A DNA stretch of 64,000 bases, taken from assembly GCF_008710095.1 (NCBI RefSeq), contig NZ_VYKJ01000009.1, positions 62,001 to 126,000 on the forward strand, written 5' to 3'. A model generated the notes under the pieces. That model was not told the DNA's origin. It did no database searches and saw only the letters and a list, made by a program, of their open reading frames with translations. Of the stretch, positions 42,522 through 52,859 are shown piece by piece. The position numbers were made by a program, and so were the translations under genes. How positions within the stretch are numbered: position 1 is the first letter of the stretch; each line of letters begins with the position of its first letter. The DNA comes from Affinibrenneria salicis (GTDB taxonomy: Bacteria > Pseudomonadota > Gammaproteobacteria > Enterobacterales > Enterobacteriaceae).

Positions 42522-44039
42522 TTATTTCTGCGGGCGCATCGCCGGGAACAGAATCACGTCGCGGATGGTATGGCTGTTGGTAAACAGCATAATCATACGG
42601 TCGATGCCGATACCCAGACCGGCGGTCGGCGGCATGCCGTGCTCCAGCGCGGTCACGTAATCCTCGTCATAGAACATCGCTTCGTCATCGCCGGCGTCTT
42701 TGGCGCTAACCTGCTGGGCGAAACGCCCCGCCTGGTCTTCCGCGTCGTTCAGCTCGGAGAAGCCGTTGCCGATTTCACGCCCGCCGATAAAGAATTCGAA
42801 GCGGTCGGTGATTTCCGGGTTCTGGTCATTACGGCGCGCCAGCGGCGAGACTTCCGCCGGGTATTCCGTGATAAAAGTCGGCTGAATCAGGTTGCTTTCC
42901 GCGGTCTCTTCGAAGATCTCGGTGACGATGCGGCCCAGACCCCAGCTTTTTTCAATCTGGATACCCAGCGACTGCGCGATCGCCGTCGCTTTGTCCAGAT
43001 CGTCCAGATCGGCTACGTCGGTTTCCGGACGGTATGTGCAGATCGCCTCTTTCATGGTGAGTTTGGCGAAAGGTTTGCCGAAATCGAAAATCTGCTCGCC
43101 ATACTGCACGGTGGAAGAACCCAGCACCTGCTGCGTCAGCGTGCGGAACAGCTCTTCGGTCAGCGCGATCAGGTCGCGGTAATCGGCGTAGGCCATATAG
43201 AGTTCCATCATGGTGAACTCAGGGTTATGGCGCGGCGAGATACCTTCGTTACGGAAGTTGCGGTTGATTTCGAACACGCGTTCGAAACCGCCCACGACCA
43301 GGCGCTTCAGATACAGCTCCGGCGCGATGCGCAGATACATATCGATATCCAGCGCATTGTGATGGGTGATAAACGGACGCGCCGAGGCGCCGCCCGGGAT
43401 CACCTGCATCATCGGCGTTTCCACTTCCATAAAGCCTTTACTGACCATAAAACTGCGTACGGCGGCCAGCACCTGCGAGCGAATACGGAAGGTCTTGCGC
43501 GATTCGTCGTTGGCGATCAGGTCCAGATAGCGCTGACGATAGCGAGTTTCCTGGTCGGACAGGCCGTGGAATTTATCCGGCAGCGGGCGCAGCGCTTTGG
43601 TCAGCAGACGCAATTCAGTACAGTGGATCGACAGTTCGCCGGTTTTGGTTTTAAACAGCCGGCCGCGGGCGCCGAGGATATCGCCCAGATCCCATTTTTT
43701 AAACTGCTCGTTATAAACGCCTTCAGCCAGGTCGTCGCGGGAGACATAAAGCTGGATACGGCCGCCCATGTCCTGCAGGGTAACAAACGATGCCTTGCCC
43801 ATGATGCGGCGAGTCATCATGCGGCCAGCCACGGTGACTTCGATATTCAGCGGCTCCAGCTCTTCATTCTCTTTGTCGTCATAGCTGGCGTGCAGTTGGT
43901 CAGACGTGGTATCGCGGCGAAAATCATTCGGGAACGCAATGCCTTTTTCGCGCAGCGCGACCAGCTTTTCCCGGCGCGCTTTCAGTTCGTTATTCAGATC
44001 CAGCGCCTGGCCGGCACCCTGAGATTGTGGTTCAGACAT
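42522..44039 (-). CDS. lysS: Lysyl-tRNA synthetase (class II)
   Basis: A 505-residue class IIb lysyl-tRNA synthetase (E. coli 505 aa). It has an N-terminal OB-fold anticodon-binding domain ('[20 protein letters not shown]' near 68), motif 2 '[20 protein letters not shown]' (about 268-287), and motif 3 '[20 protein letters not shown]' (about 475-494) followed by [10 protein letters not shown]. The start ATG at 44039 lies 9 bp after the prfB stop (44049), matching the prfB-lysS operon of E. coli. No residue changes in the class II motifs were noticed. Confidence 0.98.
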   Translation of the reverse strand: MSEPQSQGAGQALDLNNELKARREKLVALREKGIAFPNDFRRDTTSDQLHASYDDKENEELEPLNIEVTVAGRMMTRRIMGKASFVTLQDMGGRIQLYVSRDDLAEGVYNEQFKKWDLGDILGARGRLFKTKTGELSIHCTELRLLTKALRPLPDKFHGLSDQETRYRQRYLDLIANDESRKTFRIRSQVLAAVRSFMVSKGFMEVETPMMQVIPGGASARPFITHHNALDIDMYLRIAPELYLKRLVVGGFERVFEINRNFRNEGISPRHNPEFTMMELYMAYADYRDLIALTEELFRTLTQQVLGSSTVQYGEQIFDFGKPFAKLTMKEAICTYRPETDVADLDDLDKATAIAQSLGIQIEKSWGLGRIVTEIFEETAESNLIQPTFITEYPAEVSPLARRNDQNPEITDRFEFFIGGREIGNGFSELNDAEDQAGRFAQQVSAKDAGDDEAMFYDEDYVTALEHGMPPTAGLGIGIDRMIMLFTNSHTIRDVILFPAMRPQK

Positions 44040-44048
44040 GAGTTTTCC

Positions 44049-45147
44049 TTATAGCCCCGCTTTTAAACTTGCTTCAATAAATTTATCCAGATCGCCGTCC
44101 AGCACCGCCTGGGTATTGCGCGTTTCCACCCCGGTACGCAGGTCTTTAATGCGCGAGTCGTCCAGAACATAGGAACGGATCTGGCTGCCCCAGCCGATAT
44201 CGGATTTATTGTCTTCCAGCGCCTGTTTCTCAGCATTTTTCTTTTGCATCTCAAACTCGTACAGCTTGGCCTTCAGCTGTTTCATCGCCTGATCTTTGTT
44301 TTTATGCTGAGACCGGTCGTTCTGGCACTGGGTGACAATATTGGTCGGAAGGTGGGTAATACGTACCGCGGACTCGGTCCGGTTAACGTGCTGCCCGCCC
44401 GCGCCCGATGCGCGGTAAACGTCAATGCGCAGATCGGCCGGGTTAATCTCAATATCGATATCGTCGTCCACTTCCGGGTAAACAAACGCGGAGCTGAACG
44501 AGGTGTGACGACGGCCGCCGGAGTCAAACGGACTCTTACGCACCAGGCGGTGTACGCCGGTTTCGGTGCGCAACCAGCCAAAGGCATAGTCGCCGATGAT
44601 CTTGATGGTGACGGATTTAATGCCGGCGACTTCACCTTCCGACTCTTCGATGATTTCGGTTTTGAAACCTTTCGCTTCCGCCCAGCGCAGATACATACGC
44701 TGCAGCATGCTGGCCCAGTCCTGCGCTTCCGTACCGCCGGAACCGGCCTGGATATCAAGGTAACAATCGGCGCTGTCGTACTCGCCGGAGAACATGCGGC
44801 GGAACTCGAGCTGCGCCAGCTTATGCTCCAGTTGATCCAGTTCGCTAATGGTATCGTTGAAGGTGTCTTCGTCGTCCTCTTCCACCGCCAGCTCCAGCAG
44901 CCCGGCGACATCGTCCAGCCCCTGCGCCATTTGATCGATGGTGTCGACGATCGCTTCGAGCGATGAACGCTCTTTGCCCAGCGCCTGAGCGCGTTCGGGT
45001 TCATTCCAGACGTCCGGCTGTTCCAGCTCGGCGTTTACTTCTTCGAGGCGTTCTTTCCTGGCATCGTAGTCAAAGATACCCCCTCAGAACAGCTGTCCGC
45101 TCAGACAGGTCCTGAATTCGGTTTTTTACCGGATTAATTTCAAACAT
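44049..45147 (-). CDS. prfB: Peptide chain release factor 2 with programmed +1 frameshift
   Basis: RF2 reads UGA and UAA stop codons. The gene has two overlapping frames. From ATG 45147 there are 25 codons ([20 protein letters not shown] then LRGYL) ending in the in-frame TGA at 45070-45072. The slippery site AGGGGG-TAT-CTT-TGA-C, with its internal Shine-Dalgarno, shifts the ribosome by +1 into the main frame, giving 365 residues as in E. coli. The SPF tripeptide for stop-codon recognition ('[15 protein letters not shown]') and the catalytic GGQ ('[15 protein letters not shown]') are intact. The shift is autoregulatory and not a mutation. Operon with lysS downstream. Confidence 0.97.
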
Positions 45148-45245
45148 GATTTTTAGAATCTTACGTTAGGTGGTAGATGACGGAATGCGTTCGGACCGGT
45201 AATTCTAACGGATTCACGCGGTGGTTTATAGCCGTCTGTTCAGAT

Positions 45246-46994
45246 TTATAGCGGCCACAGATGCTGAATCAGCAATTGTACCGACCGTTTGCCCCGGAAT
45301 TCATTCACATCCAGCTTATAGGCCAGTTCCGCCTCGCGTACGCTGCTGTCCGGCCATAGCCGGGTATCGATGTTAAAGGCGATGCCGTCCAGCAACGGTC
45401 CGCCGTTCAGCGGTTCCACCATCACTTTCAGATGGCGCTCGCCCACCAGGCGCTGCTGCAGGATGCGGAAATGACCGTCAAAGGTCGGTTCGGGAAACGC
45501 CTGCCCCCACGGACCGGCATCGCGCAGCATCTCGGCGGTGCCGAGCGACAGCTCCTGCTGCGCCAGTTCGCCGTCCGACCAGACGATCCCCTCCAGCTGT
45601 GAGGCGTCCATCCATTCGCTCACCAGCTCGCCGAAACGCCGGCGGAAATCGTCGAAATTGACCTCGGCCAGCGACAGCCCGGCCGCCATCGCGTGGCCGC
45701 CGAATTTCATCATCATCCCGGGATAAAGCGTATCCAGACGATCCAACAGATCGCGCAGATGCAGGCCGGCAACCGACCGGCCGGAGCCTTTCAGTACGCC
45801 GTCGCCGGCGGGGGCGAAAGCGATCACCGGCCGGTGGAAACGCTCTTTAATACGCGACGCCAGGATGCCGACCACTCCCTGATGCCACTGAGGGTGGTAC
45901 ATCGCCAGACCGAAAGGCAGGCTATCGGCGCTGCGCTCCAGCTGTTCGCACAGAGTCAGCGCTTCAACCTGCATCCCCTGTTCTATTTCGCGCCGCGTCT
46001 GATTTAGCGCGTCCAGGTCGCTGGCCAGGCTGCGCGCCTGCACCATATCGTCGCTTAGCAACAGCGCGACGCCGACCGACATATCGTCAAGGCGGCCGGC
46101 GGCGTTCAGGCGCGGCCCGAGGGCGAAACCCAGATCGCTGGCTACCAGCTGGCCGGCATCGCGATTCGCCACTTCGAGCAACGCGCGGATCCCCGGTCGG
46201 CAGCGGCCGGCGCGAATCCGGTTCAGACCCTGCGCCACCAGAATGCGGTTATTGGCGTCCAGCGGCACCACGTCCGCCACCGTCCCCAGCGCCACCAGAT
46301 CGAGCAGTTCGGCCAGCTTCGGCTCGGCCAGCCCCTTGCCGGCAAACCAGCCCTGTTCGCGCAGACGGACAAACAGCGCCATCATCAGATAGAACGCCAC
46401 CCCCACGCCCGCCAGCGCTTTGGATGGAAAAGTACATTCCCTGAGGTTGGGGTTCACGATGGCTTCCGCCGCCGGCAGCGTTTCTCCCGGCAGATGGTGA
46501 TCGGTGACCAGCACGTCAATACCGCGCCGATGAGCGTCATCCACCCCGGCATGGGAGGAGATGCCGTTATCGACGGTGACAATCAGCTGCGCGCCGAGCG
46601 CCGCCGCCTGAGCGACCACCTCCGGACTTAAGCCGTAACCATCCTCAAAGCGATTCGGCACCAGATACTGTACGCTGCTGCAGCCCATAGCGCGCAGCGC
46701 CAACACGGTCAGCGCGGTGCTGGTCGCTCCGTCGGCGTCAAAGTCGCCGACCACCACGATGCGCGTTTGCCCGGCCAGCGCCCGCTGCAGGATATCGGTG
46801 GCCTGCCCGATGCCGGCCAGCAGGCGATAATCCAGCAGCCCTTTCAGACTGCGTTCCAGTTCCTGCGCCGCCTTTACGCCGCGCAGCGCATAAAGCCGGC
46901 GCAGTAACGGCGGCAGAGAAGCCGGCAGGTTGCCGTCGTCCGCCGGCGCCCGGCGGCGAAGTTGCGTTGTCAGTTCCACCGTACGATCAACCAC
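45246..46994 (-). CDS. recJ: Single-stranded-DNA-specific exonuclease RecJ
   Basis: A 582-residue 5'-3' ssDNA exonuclease of the DHH family (E. coli 577 aa), acting in RecF-pathway recombination, mismatch and base-excision repair. Conserved motifs: 'IVVVGDFDADGATSTALTVL' (motif I, DxD), 'TVDNGISSHAGVDDAHRRGI', the DHH motif 'VTDHHLPGETLPAAEAIVNP', and DHHA1-domain 'MKFGGHAMAAGLSL'. The start is GTG 46994, overlapping the dsbC stop by 8 bp; this couples it to dsbC as in E. coli. prfB follows after about 98 bp. Confidence 0.97.
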   Translation of the reverse strand: MVDRTVELTTQLRRRAPADDGNLPASLPPLLRRLYALRGVKAAQELERSLKGLLDYRLLAGIGQATDILQRALAGQTRIVVVGDFDADGATSTALTVLALRAMGCSSVQYLVPNRFEDGYGLSPEVVAQAAALGAQLIVTVDNGISSHAGVDDAHRRGIDVLVTDHHLPGETLPAAEAIVNPNLRECTFPSKALAGVGVAFYLMMALFVRLREQGWFAGKGLAEPKLAELLDLVALGTVADVVPLDANNRILVAQGLNRIRAGRCRPGIRALLEVANRDAGQLVASDLGFALGPRLNAAGRLDDMSVGVALLLSDDMVQARSLASDLDALNQTRREIEQGMQVEALTLCEQLERSADSLPFGLAMYHPQWHQGVVGILASRIKERFHRPVIAFAPAGDGVLKGSGRSVAGLHLRDLLDRLDTLYPGMMMKFGGHAMAAGLSLAEVNFDDFRRRFGELVSEWMDASQLEGIVWSDGELAQQELSLGTAEMLRDAGPWGQAFPEPTFDGHFRILQQRLVGERHLKVMVEPLNGGPLLDGIAFNIDTRLWPDSSVREAELAYKLDVNEFRGKRSVQLLIQHLWPL

Positions 46995-47703
46995 CCGCTT
47001 TCTGCGCGGCCTGACGCGCCTCGAACATCGCCAACATCTCTTTCGGCGCCTGATAGCCAGAGATTACCGTTCCGTCATTCAGTACGATCGCCGGCGTTCC
47101 CTGCACGCCGAGCTGCACGCCCAGCAGATAATGCCCGGCGATGTTGGTTTTACAGGTAGCGGGCGAAATCGCCTCCCCTTTCATCGCCTGATCAAAAGCC
47201 TGATTGCGATTCGCCACGCACCAGATCGACTGCATATCCTTAGCCGCCTGCGAATTCGGCCCCTGGCGCGGGAAAGCCAGATAGCGCACGGTGATGCCGA
47301 GCGCGTTGTAATCTTTCATCTGTTCATGCAGTTTATGACAGTAGCCGCAGGTAATATCGGTAAACACGGTGATCTGATATTTTTCCTGCGCCGCCTTGTA
47401 GACGATCATCTGGTCCTGAAGCGCGTTCAGCTTACCGACCAGAAGCGTGTTAGTGACGTTGACCGGACTTTTGCCGCTCAGATCGTACAGCGGCCCCTGC
47501 AACAGGTGCTTGCCGTCTTCGGTGATATACAGCACGCCGCTGTCGGAGAGGACGGTTTTCATGCCGTTCACCGGGGAGGGCTGAATTTGCACGTCCTGCA
47601 TGCCCAGTTGGGCCAGCGTCTGCTTGATTGCGGTATCGTCGGCGTGCGCCAGACCGGTTATCGATGCCGCCAGCATGGCGAGCAACATTAGGCCTTTCTT
47701 CAT
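46987..47703 (-). CDS. dsbC: Periplasmic disulfide isomerase/thiol reductase DsbC
   Basis: A 238-residue periplasmic protein (E. coli 236 aa) that isomerises wrong disulfides and is kept reduced by DsbD. The signal peptide MKKGLMLLAMLAASITGLAH is cleaved before ADD. The N-terminal dimerisation domain (to about residue 62) precedes the thioredoxin-like domain, with the active site CGYC in 'VFTDITCGYCHKLHEQMKDY' and the cis-Pro loop 'QGTPAIVL'. A second, structural cysteine pair (IWCVANR and PATCKTN) is conserved. ATG 47703 has AGGA at suitable distance; ATG 47712 is too close to it. Order xerD-dsbC-recJ is as in E. coli. Confidence 0.95.
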   Translation of the reverse strand: MKKGLMLLAMLAASITGLAHADDTAIKQTLAQLGMQDVQIQPSPVNGMKTVLSDSGVLYITEDGKHLLQGPLYDLSGKSPVNVTNTLLVGKLNALQDQMIVYKAAQEKYQITVFTDITCGYCHKLHEQMKDYNALGITVRYLAFPRQGPNSQAAKDMQSIWCVANRNQAFDQAMKGEAISPATCKTNIAGHYLLGVQLGVQGTPAIVLNDGTVISGYQAPKEMLAMFEARQAAQKAGG

Positions 47704-47750
47704 TATATTCATCCTGTTATCTACTATTCGGTTACGCCGTGCGCCTCCGG

Positions 47751-48650
47751 TCAGGCGCGCGGATGATGCTGCTGATGCAGTTGCTTCAGTCGCTCGGTCG
47801 CAACATGGGTATAAATCTGCGTCGTGGAAAGATCGCTATGCCCCAGCAGCATCTGTACAACCCGTAAATCCGCCCCGTGGTTCAGCAAATGCGTGGCGAA
47901 TGCGTGGCGTAAAACATGGGGTGAAAGTCGTTCGCTGTCAATGGAGGCAAGGATCGCATAGTGTTTGATACGATGCCAGAAGGTCTGACGCGTCATTTGC
48001 TGCGCGCGATTGCTGGGAAACAGCACGTCCGGCGTCTGACCGTTGAGCAGCCACGGTCGGCCGTGCTCCAGATAGTATTCGATCCAGTAGACCGCCTCCT
48101 CGCCCAGCGGCACCAGTCGCTCTTTATTGCCTTTGCCGATAACCCGCACCACGCCCTGGCGCAGGCTGACGTCGCCGATAGTCAGACCGACCAGTTCGGA
48201 AACGCGCAGCCCGGTGGCGTACAGCACTTCGAGCATCGCCTTATCGCGCAGTTCCAGCGGCTGTTCGATGCCGGGCGCGTTAAGCAGCGCTTCCACCTGC
48301 GCTTCGCTCAGATCTTTCGGCAGCCGCTGCGGCAGCTTAGGCGAAGCCAGAATGGCGCTCGGATCGTCGGTCCGCAGCGTCTCGCGGTACAGATATTGAA
48401 ACAGCCGGCGCATGGCGCTCAACAGCCGCGCCGAGCTGGTCGCTTTGTAGCCGCCGTCGACCCGTTCGGCGAGAAACGCCTGCAGATCGGATGACTGCAC
48501 GCGCAATAAATCGCTGTTATGGCGAGCCAGCCAGTCGGTCAGCGCGCGGCAATCAAGCCGGTAAGAGGCCAGCGTATTCTCCGCCAGATTGCGTTCCAGC
48601 CACAAAGCATCAAGAAATTGCTCTGTTAATGCCAGATCCTGAGATTGCAT
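47751..48650 (-). CDS. xerD: Site-specific tyrosine recombinase XerD
   Basis: A 299-residue tyrosine recombinase (E. coli 298 aa) that works with XerC at dif to resolve chromosome dimers, under FtsK control. The N-terminal SAM-like domain ('FLDALWLERNLAENTLASYR') is followed by the catalytic domain with the first Arg in 'LYATGLRVSELVGL', the Lys in 'VIGKGNKERLVPLG', HxxR in 'LSPHVLRHAFATHLLNHGAD', His in 'MLLGHSDLSTTQIYTHV' and the nucleophilic Tyr in the same piece. ATG 48650 with AGGAGAGGAA is selected over 48683. Confidence 0.97.
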   Translation of the reverse strand: MQSQDLALTEQFLDALWLERNLAENTLASYRLDCRALTDWLARHNSDLLRVQSSDLQAFLAERVDGGYKATSSARLLSAMRRLFQYLYRETLRTDDPSAILASPKLPQRLPKDLSEAQVEALLNAPGIEQPLELRDKAMLEVLYATGLRVSELVGLTIGDVSLRQGVVRVIGKGNKERLVPLGEEAVYWIEYYLEHGRPWLLNGQTPDVLFPSNRAQQMTRQTFWHRIKHYAILASIDSERLSPHVLRHAFATHLLNHGADLRVVQMLLGHSDLSTTQIYTHVATERLKQLHQQHHPRA

Positions 48651-48839
48651 TTCCTCTCCTCGCATAACAAAAACCAATCCCATTATGCCTTATGTTCAAC
48701 AAAATCGAATATATCTGTCTGCACCGAAGCCGATATCGCGGACATTTCCCCGTAATGCCCGCGATATCCCTGGCGTTGAAAAAATACTCAGGCTATGCGT
48801 AGAATACCGGTTCACTGTTGTTAAAGATAAGAAATACTT

Positions 48840-50168
48840 ATGCAAGCCACTATCACTCCCGCCATGCCGGACGAACAGGATAACGCCGCGCCGCTCAATT
48901 CGCGCGGCAAAGTCGTTATCGCCTCGCTGGTGGGCACAGCAATCGAATTTTTCGATTTTTATATCTACGCCACCGCCGCCGTGCTGGTTTTCCCGCACAT
49001 TTTTTTTCCGCAGGGCGATCCCACTGCGGCCACGCTACAGTCGCTGGCGACTTTCGCCATCGCCTTTATTGCGCGTCCGTTCGGTTCCGCGCTATTCGGT
49101 CACTTCGGCGATCGCATCGGCCGTAAGGTTACCCTGGTCGCCTCGCTGCTGACCATGGGGATTTCCACCGTCATGATCGGCCTGCTGCCCAGCTATGAAA
49201 CCATCGGCATTCTGGCGCCGATGCTGCTGGCGCTGGCGCGCTTCGGCCAGGGTCTGGGGCTGGGCGGCGAATGGGGCGGCGCGGCGCTGCTGGCGACGGA
49301 GAACGCGCCGGCGCACAAACGCGCGCTGTACGGCTCGTTCCCTCAGTTGGGCGCGCCCATCGGCTTCTTCTTCGCCAACGGCACCTTCCTGCTGCTCTCC
49401 TGGCTGCTGACCGACGAGCAGTTTATGGCATGGGGCTGGCGCGTACCCTTTATTTTCTCCGCGGTGCTGGTGCTGATCGGCCTGTATGTTCGGGTTTCCC
49501 TGCACGAAACGCCGGTATTCACCAAAGCGGCGAAGGCGGGCAAACAGGTGCGGGTCCCGATGGGAACGCTGTTGAGCAAGCATCTGAAGGTCACCATCCT
49601 CGGCACCTTTATCATGCTGGCCACCTACACGCTGTTCTACATTATGACCGTGTACTCCATGACCTACGGCACCTCGCCGGTGCCGGCCGGACTCGGCTTC
49701 CCGCGCAATAGCTTCCTGTGGATGCTGATGATCGCCGTGATCGGTTTCGGTCTGATTATTCCGCTCGCAGGCTATCTGGCGGATATCTTCGGTCGTCGCA
49801 AGACAATGATCGTCGTGACCTGCCTGATGCTGGCGTTCGCCATGCTGTTCCCGTTCCTGCTCGGTTCCGGCAGCCCGTCGCTGGTTATGCTGTTCCTGAT
49901 CGCCGGGATGTGCATGATGGGGCTGACTTTCGGCCCGATGGGCGCGCTGCTGCCGGAGCTCTTTCCGACCGAAGTACGCTATACCGGCGCCTCGTTTTCC
50001 TACAACGTATCGTCGATTCTCGGCGCGTCGGTGGCGCCGTATATCGCCACCTGGCTGACCGCCAATTACGGTTTGTTCTACGTCGGCCTCTATCTGGCGG
50101 CGATGGCCACGCTGACGCTGATCGCGCTGCTGGCTACTCATGAGACCCGCCATCAGTCGTTACATTAA
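48840..50168 (+). CDS. yhjE: MHS-family MFS transporter, YhjE-like
   Basis: A 442-residue 12-helix transporter very similar to E. coli YhjE (440 aa). Matching blocks: 'NSRGKVVIASLVGTAIEFFD' in the first helix, 'FFPQGDPTAATLQSLATFAI', 'LGLGGEWGGAALLATENAPA', 'SFPQLGAPIGFFFANGTFLL' and 'PELFPTEVRYTGASFSYNVS'. The substrate is unknown; the family carries dicarboxylates, osmolytes and related compounds with protons. In E. coli yhjE lies elsewhere and xerD is next to fldB; here it sits between xerD (divergent) and fldB (same strand, 197 bp away). It may have moved in or be ancestral in this lineage. Confidence 0.9.
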   Translation: MQATITPAMPDEQDNAAPLNSRGKVVIASLVGTAIEFFDFYIYATAAVLVFPHIFFPQGDPTAATLQSLATFAIAFIARPFGSALFGHFGDRIGRKVTLVASLLTMGISTVMIGLLPSYETIGILAPMLLALARFGQGLGLGGEWGGAALLATENAPAHKRALYGSFPQLGAPIGFFFANGTFLLLSWLLTDEQFMAWGWRVPFIFSAVLVLIGLYVRVSLHETPVFTKAAKAGKQVRVPMGTLLSKHLKVTILGTFIMLATYTLFYIMTVYSMTYGTSPVPAGLGFPRNSFLWMLMIAVIGFGLIIPLAGYLADIFGRRKTMIVVTCLMLAFAMLFPFLLGSGSPSLVMLFLIAGMCMMGLTFGPMGALLPELFPTEVRYTGASFSYNVSSILGASVAPYIATWLTANYGLFYVGLYLAAMATLTLIALLATHETRHQSLH

Positions 50169-50365
50169 GTCAATCCCGGAGGGAGAAGGCCCCCAGCCGT
50201 CCCCCTCCGGACTTCCCGCCGTAACGCTTTTACTTTAACTCTGCCCGCCGACAAGATTAAACTAATCAGACCGGACTGCCGGCGCGCGGTCCGCTGCCTG
50301 TCTCCTGACTCGCAGTCTGCGCCGGCGCGCTTGTTCCTTTACTGAATAAACTGAATCCACTGCTT

Positions 50366-50884
50366 ATGAAAATTGGTCTGTTTTACGGCTCCAGCACCTG
50401 TTACACCGAAATGGCGGCTGAAAAAATCCGCGATATTCTGGGCGAAGAGCTGGTCACCCTGCATAACGTGAAAGATACCGACCCGCGCCTGATGGAAACG
50501 TACAGCGTCTTGATTCTCGGTATTCCCACCTGGGACTTCGGTGAAATTCAGGAAGACTGGGAAAATATCTGGACGCAATTGCCGACGCTCAATCTGAACG
50601 GCAAGATTGTCGCGCTGTACGGTATGGGCGACCAGCTCGGCTATGGCGAATGGTTCCTGGATGCGATGGGCATGCTGCACCAGCAGCTGGCGCAGTCGGG
50701 CGTGCGCTTTATCGGCTACTGGTCGACGGAAGGCTACGACTTTACCAGCCCCAAACCGGTAACGGCGGACGGCGCGCAGTTTGTCGGTCTGGCGCTGGAC
50801 GAGGTCAACCAATATGACCTGAGCGACGAACGTCTGCAGCAGTGGTGCGAACAGATTTTGCAGGAAACGGCGGCGCTGCTGTAA
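50366..50884 (+). CDS. fldB: Flavodoxin 2 (FldB)
   Basis: A 172-residue long-chain flavodoxin (E. coli FldB 173 aa). The FMN phosphate loop is '[16 protein letters not shown]' (T/S-rich, about 6-21), the 50s and 90s loops '[16 protein letters not shown]' and '[18 protein letters not shown]' carry stacking Trp and Tyr-type residues, and '[13 protein letters not shown]' is typical of FldB. It is a low-potential electron carrier; in E. coli fldB is induced by SoxRS under redox stress. It converges on rlmF. Separation of fldB from xerD by the yhjE-like gene is the only departure from the E. coli order. Confidence 0.96.
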   Translation: MKIGLFYGSSTCYTEMAAEKIRDILGEELVTLHNVKDTDPRLMETYSVLILGIPTWDFGEIQEDWENIWTQLPTLNLNGKIVALYGMGDQLGYGEWFLDAMGMLHQQLAQSGVRFIGYWSTEGYDFTSPKPVTADGAQFVGLALDEVNQYDLSDERLQQWCEQILQETAALL

Positions 50885-50933
50885 CCGGGCGTCGATGACG
50901 CGCGCGGCGCGGAGCAAACCGCGCCGATGACGG

Positions 50934-51863
50934 CTATTTGGCCAGCCAGCGGCCGGCCGCGTCGTCGCGGATAAAACTCCATGCGATAAAGCGGCTCTGT
51001 TTCTGCCCCTGCGCCATATTGACGATTTTCACCCGCAGCGCGCCCGCCGTCCGGAGCGTCCGCTGCAGCGCCGGCAGATTATCCTGGCGCGACACCAGCG
51101 TGGTAAACCACAGGCACTGCTGGGCAAACGCCTTACTTTCTTCAATCATCCGGCCGATAAAGGCCTGCTCGCCGCCGTCGCACCATAGCTCATCGCTCTG
51201 ACCGCCGAAGTTACGCAGCGCCTTGTGTGCAAGACGCAGGTTGTGACGCTTCCGCTGCGTCTCCTGCAGCGCCTCATCCGCCGAGGCATAAAACGGCGGA
51301 TTGCACAGCGTGGCGGCAAAGCGTTCGTTCTTGTGAATCACCCCGTGAAAAATCGCGCCGCTGTTTTTCTGGCGACGCAGACGAATCAGTCGGTTCAGCC
51401 CCGGATTCGCCTCAACAATAGCGCTGGCGACGCGTATCGCCTGCGGATTGATATCGGTGCCGGTAAAACGCCAGCCGTATTCATGCTGGCCGATCAGCGG
51501 ATAAATGCAGCTGGCGCCGCAGCCGATGTCCAGAATAGAGACGTTGCGCGGAATACCGCCCGGGCTGTCGGCGGCAAGCAGATCGGCCAGATAGTGCAAG
51601 TAATCCGCCCGGCCCGGCACCGGCGGACAGAGAAAACCGTCCGGCAGGGTCCAGTTTTCGATCTGGTAGAAATGACGCAGCAGCGCCTGGTTCAGCGTTC
51701 TGACCGCGGCGGGATCGGCAAAATCCACTGAGGTTTCGCCATAAGCGTTCACTTTCACGAAGGGCGCCAGCGCCGGCAGGCTGTGCTGCAGCGCGGCGAA
51801 GTCATAGCGGGCGCGGTGTCGGTTACGGGGATGAAGCGTTGTTTTCTCAGCGGACATGGTCAT
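50934..51863 (-). CDS. rlmF: 23S rRNA (adenine(1618)-N(6))-methyltransferase RlmF
   Basis: A 309-residue SAM-dependent methyltransferase (formerly YbiN) that modifies A1618 in 23S rRNA. The N-terminal '[17 protein letters not shown]' and '[20 protein letters not shown]' are family-specific. SAM motif I is '[20 protein letters not shown]', with '[10 protein letters not shown]' next, and the catalytic NPPF is '[17 protein letters not shown]'. The first ATG (51863) has AGG upstream; a second at 51857 would give two fewer residues. In E. coli it lies near ybiO, so it is in a different place here. Convergent with fldB; between them is only a GC-rich stem without T-run. Confidence 0.94.
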   Translation of the reverse strand: MTMSAEKTTLHPRNRHRARYDFAALQHSLPALAPFVKVNAYGETSVDFADPAAVRTLNQALLRHFYQIENWTLPDGFLCPPVPGRADYLHYLADLLAADSPGGIPRNVSILDIGCGASCIYPLIGQHEYGWRFTGTDINPQAIRVASAIVEANPGLNRLIRLRRQKNSGAIFHGVIHKNERFAATLCNPPFYASADEALQETQRKRHNLRLAHKALRNFGGQSDELWCDGGEQAFIGRMIEESKAFAQQCLWFTTLVSRQDNLPALQRTLRTAGALRVKIVNMAQGQKQSRFIAWSFIRDDAAGRWLAK

Positions 51864-52008
51864 TTGCCTGGTTTCATATTGCAGGGCGCATAAGATACCT
51901 GCCGCATGACGATCGGTAAATCTTTAACATCGCGGCGGGGAAAATCGGCGCGCGGGTTGCCCGTCGGCCAACGACCGCCGCTGACGCGACGGGAGGGCCA
52001 GGCACGCG

Positions 52009-52425
52009 CTATTGCTGAGCCCAGTCCTTGTGCTGCAATAACAGCTGGCGCAAATGGCGCCATTCCTCATTGTCCATACTGTCGGAAGCCAGCCACAGGC
52101 GTTGTTTTTTGCTGCAGCCGATTTTTTGCAGCGACAGCAGAACGCCGTTTCTCAGCATCCACGGTCGCCTGACGATGCTCCACTCCTGCTGCTGCCAGCG
52201 CAGCCGGCTTTCGCTTTGCAGTACGATTTCACCCTGGCGCACTTTGATGTTGCGCTGACTGCGGATAAAACCGAACACCACCAGCGTCACCAGCGTCAGC
52301 CACAGCGCCGAGTACCCTTCCGGCCAGGGCGCCAGCAGGATGACCAACACCAACAGACCGTGCACCAGCAGCGACAGAAACTGCATGCGCCAGGATACCC
52401 TGAGGTTACATCGCCACAAAGCCAC
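52009..52425 (-). CDS. cptA: Membrane protein YgfX/CptA
   Basis: A 138-residue inner-membrane protein corresponding to YgfX (135 aa in E. coli), at one time described as the toxin of the CptAB pair acting on MreB and FtsZ. Two adjacent hydrophobic helices lie at about 14-53 ('[20 protein letters not shown]' and '[13 protein letters not shown]'), then a soluble part with '[20 protein letters not shown]' and '[20 protein letters not shown]'. Its ATG overlaps the sdhE stop by 20 bp, so the two are translationally linked as in other enterobacteria. A regulatory role with SdhE is generally assumed rather than proven. Confidence 0.88.
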   Translation of the reverse strand: MALWRCNLRVSWRMQFLSLLVHGLLVLVILLAPWPEGYSALWLTLVTLVVFGFIRSQRNIKVRQGEIVLQSESRLRWQQQEWSIVRRPWMLRNGVLLSLQKIGCSKKQRLWLASDSMDNEEWRHLRQLLLQHKDWAQQ

Positions 52426-52681
52426 GATCTCTGTTTCGCGTCTGGATTAGCATAATCATACGTTTTAACTCCTGATCGTCTGGCTCACCGTGATTCATCA
52501 GCCAGTTAAATAAGTCCGGGTCGTCGCATTGAAGTAAACGAACGAAGGCCTGTTTGTCGCTGTCGCTCAGTGCGTCAAACTCATGTTCAAAGAAAGGCAT
52601 GATGGATATATCCAGTTCACGCATACCGCGCCGACATGCCCAATGAATGCGTGCTTTGTTATTGATGTCCACGTCTTCCAC
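52406..52681 (-). CDS. sdhE: FAD assembly factor SdhE (CptB)
   Basis: A 91-residue protein (88 in E. coli) that promotes covalent attachment of FAD to succinate dehydrogenase SdhA and fumarate reductase FrdA. The conserved RGxxE motif is visible as '[20 protein letters not shown]', followed by '[19 protein letters not shown]'. The start ATG 52681 gives a slightly longer N-terminus ([12 protein letters not shown]) than E. coli. It is divergent from ygfZ across 178 bp and overlaps cptA by 20 bp downstream. Confidence 0.95.
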   Translation of the reverse strand: MEDVDINNKARIHWACRRGMRELDISIMPFFEHEFDALSDSDKQAFVRLLQCDDPDLFNWLMNHGEPDDQELKRMIMLIQTRNRDRGFVAM

Positions 52682-52859
52682 CTTATTATCGATGTTTATC
52701 CCTTAGTGTAACCCGATTTCAACGGGGGGTATCTAACTAATAGTAACACTTTGACATACTTCAACGCAGCTTCGGTAACATATCAATAATAACCGCTTGC
52801 AAAGCTGCCGCGCTCTTTTACCATTAGGCCATTCATCTCTACCGACCCAGGATCGCATT

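Noticed and set aside
44930..45147. prfB as a frameshifted pseudogene
   Set aside because: The stop is at the conserved recoding site with its internal Shine-Dalgarno, so the gene is intact.
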